From an uncultured Collinsella sp. (GTDB taxonomy: Bacteria; Actinomycetota; Coriobacteriia; Coriobacteriales; Coriobacteriaceae): a stretch of 6,370 nt of DNA. Location of the stretch: contig CAJLAN010000103.1 in NCBI GenBank assembly GCA_905204635.1, forward strand, positions 1-6,370, written 5' to 3'. The position numbers and the translations under genes were made by a program. Under the pieces are notes generated by a model. It was not told the origin of the DNA. It made no database searches and saw only the letters and a program-made list of their open reading frames with translations. Shown here in pieces: positions 6,076-6,370 of the stretch. The first letter of the stretch is position 1; each line of letters starts with the position of its first letter.

Positions 6076-6370
6076 ACTTACCGTTCCTGAGGGTATCGAC
6101 CCCTCGCGCGTTTTGGGTGCCGGCGACGGCGTCCTTCGTGCGCTCGAGAACTTGGTGCGCGCCCATGTGGTTGCCCGCGGTGACAGGGTTGCCGTGAGCG
6201 GCGATCCGGACGAGGTCGAGCTGGTCGCGCGTTTTTTCGAACATGCCTTTCGTGAGGCTGCTGCCGGGCGCACGCTTTCTGCCGATGATGTCTCGCGCTG
6301 TTTGGCCGTTCTGCGCGACGGCGAGCATGATGCCTCGTCGCTTCGCGATGACGTGCTGCTATCGTATCCC
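6056..6370 (+). CDS. phoH: PhoH family protein, N-terminal fragment (3' partial)
   Basis: The frame opens at ATG 6056 and runs without a stop to the right edge (105 codons seen). The N-terminus, KIRLTVPEGIDPSRVLGAGD, followed by LRALENLVRAHVVARGDRVAVSGDPDEVELVARFFEH, matches the KH-like N-terminal region of PhoH/PhoL proteins, whose usual pattern is an LxG-x-x-D-x-x-LR-x-LE helix, an RGD turn and then an I/V-x-GD strand. The Walker A and B ATPase core expected after roughly residue 120-130 lies outside the window, so activity cannot be judged. PhoH proteins are linked to RNA processing and commonly sit beside ybeY. The gene overlaps the mtaB 3' end by 20 bp in another frame, indicating coupled translation. 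Family assignment rests on pattern resemblance of a fragment, but the position after mtaB agrees. Confidence 0.8.
   Translation, partial: MEASKIRLTVPEGIDPSRVLGAGDGVLRALENLVRAHVVARGDRVAVSGDPDEVELVARFFEHAFREAAAGRTLSADDVSRCLAVLRDGEHDASSLRDDVLLSYP

Noticed and set aside
3703..6273. A very long open frame on the - strand (about 856 codons) antisense to dnaJ, mtaB and phoH
   Set aside because: It lies exactly opposite three strongly supported genes, has low-complexity composition rich in Ala, Gly, His, Thr and Arg, shows no recognisable domain and has no plausible ribosome site. Long antisense frames are a common by-product of GC-rich codon bias.

Overview
The window is a GC-rich, densely coded bacterial segment with every gene on the + strand. 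Gene content, order and codon use fit a Coriobacteriia actinobacterium, most likely a Collinsella-type gut organism. That placement is an inference from protein resemblance and gene layout, not a measured match. There are no RNA genes, IS elements, CRISPR arrays or long repeats that I can support.

Layout. (1) Positions 1-1146 hold one open frame, open at the left edge, that reads as two unrelated enzymes joined. Its first ~160 codons are the C-terminal substrate/oligomer domain of a Gfo/Idh/MocA NAD(P)-dependent oxidoreductase. From about position 484 it becomes the C-terminal two thirds of a tRNA-dihydrouridine synthase (DusB type). (2) hemW (1149-2381) starts 2 bp later and encodes a radical-SAM heme chaperone. 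(3) A J-domain protein (2440-3543) has the J domain, Gly/Phe linker and four zinc-finger repeats of DnaJ. Its second substrate-binding domain and dimerisation region are replaced by a hydrophobic, probably membrane-embedded tail. (4) A complete canonical dnaJ (3625-4773) follows after an 81-bp gap. (5) mtaB (4783-6075) encodes the methylthiotransferase for t6A37 in tRNA. (6) The 5' end of a phoH-family gene (6056 to the right edge) overlaps mtaB by 20 bp.

How the genes fit together. The hemW / dnaJ / mtaB / phoH order resembles the heat-shock and tRNA/rRNA-maintenance neighbourhood of Bacillus (hemW-hrcA-grpE-dnaK-dnaJ-...-mtaB, with phoH nearby). Here hrcA, grpE and dnaK are absent between hemW and dnaJ, and the extra membrane-tailed J-protein sits in that place. 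Short or negative spacings (2, 58, 81, 9 and -20 bp) suggest one or two co-transcribed units. No CIRCE or HAIR heat-shock operator was seen.

The two points most worth a second look are the Gfo/Idh-Dus junction near 484-495, which may be an assembly chimera or a real deletion fusion, and the membrane-tailed DnaJ next to a normal DnaJ.
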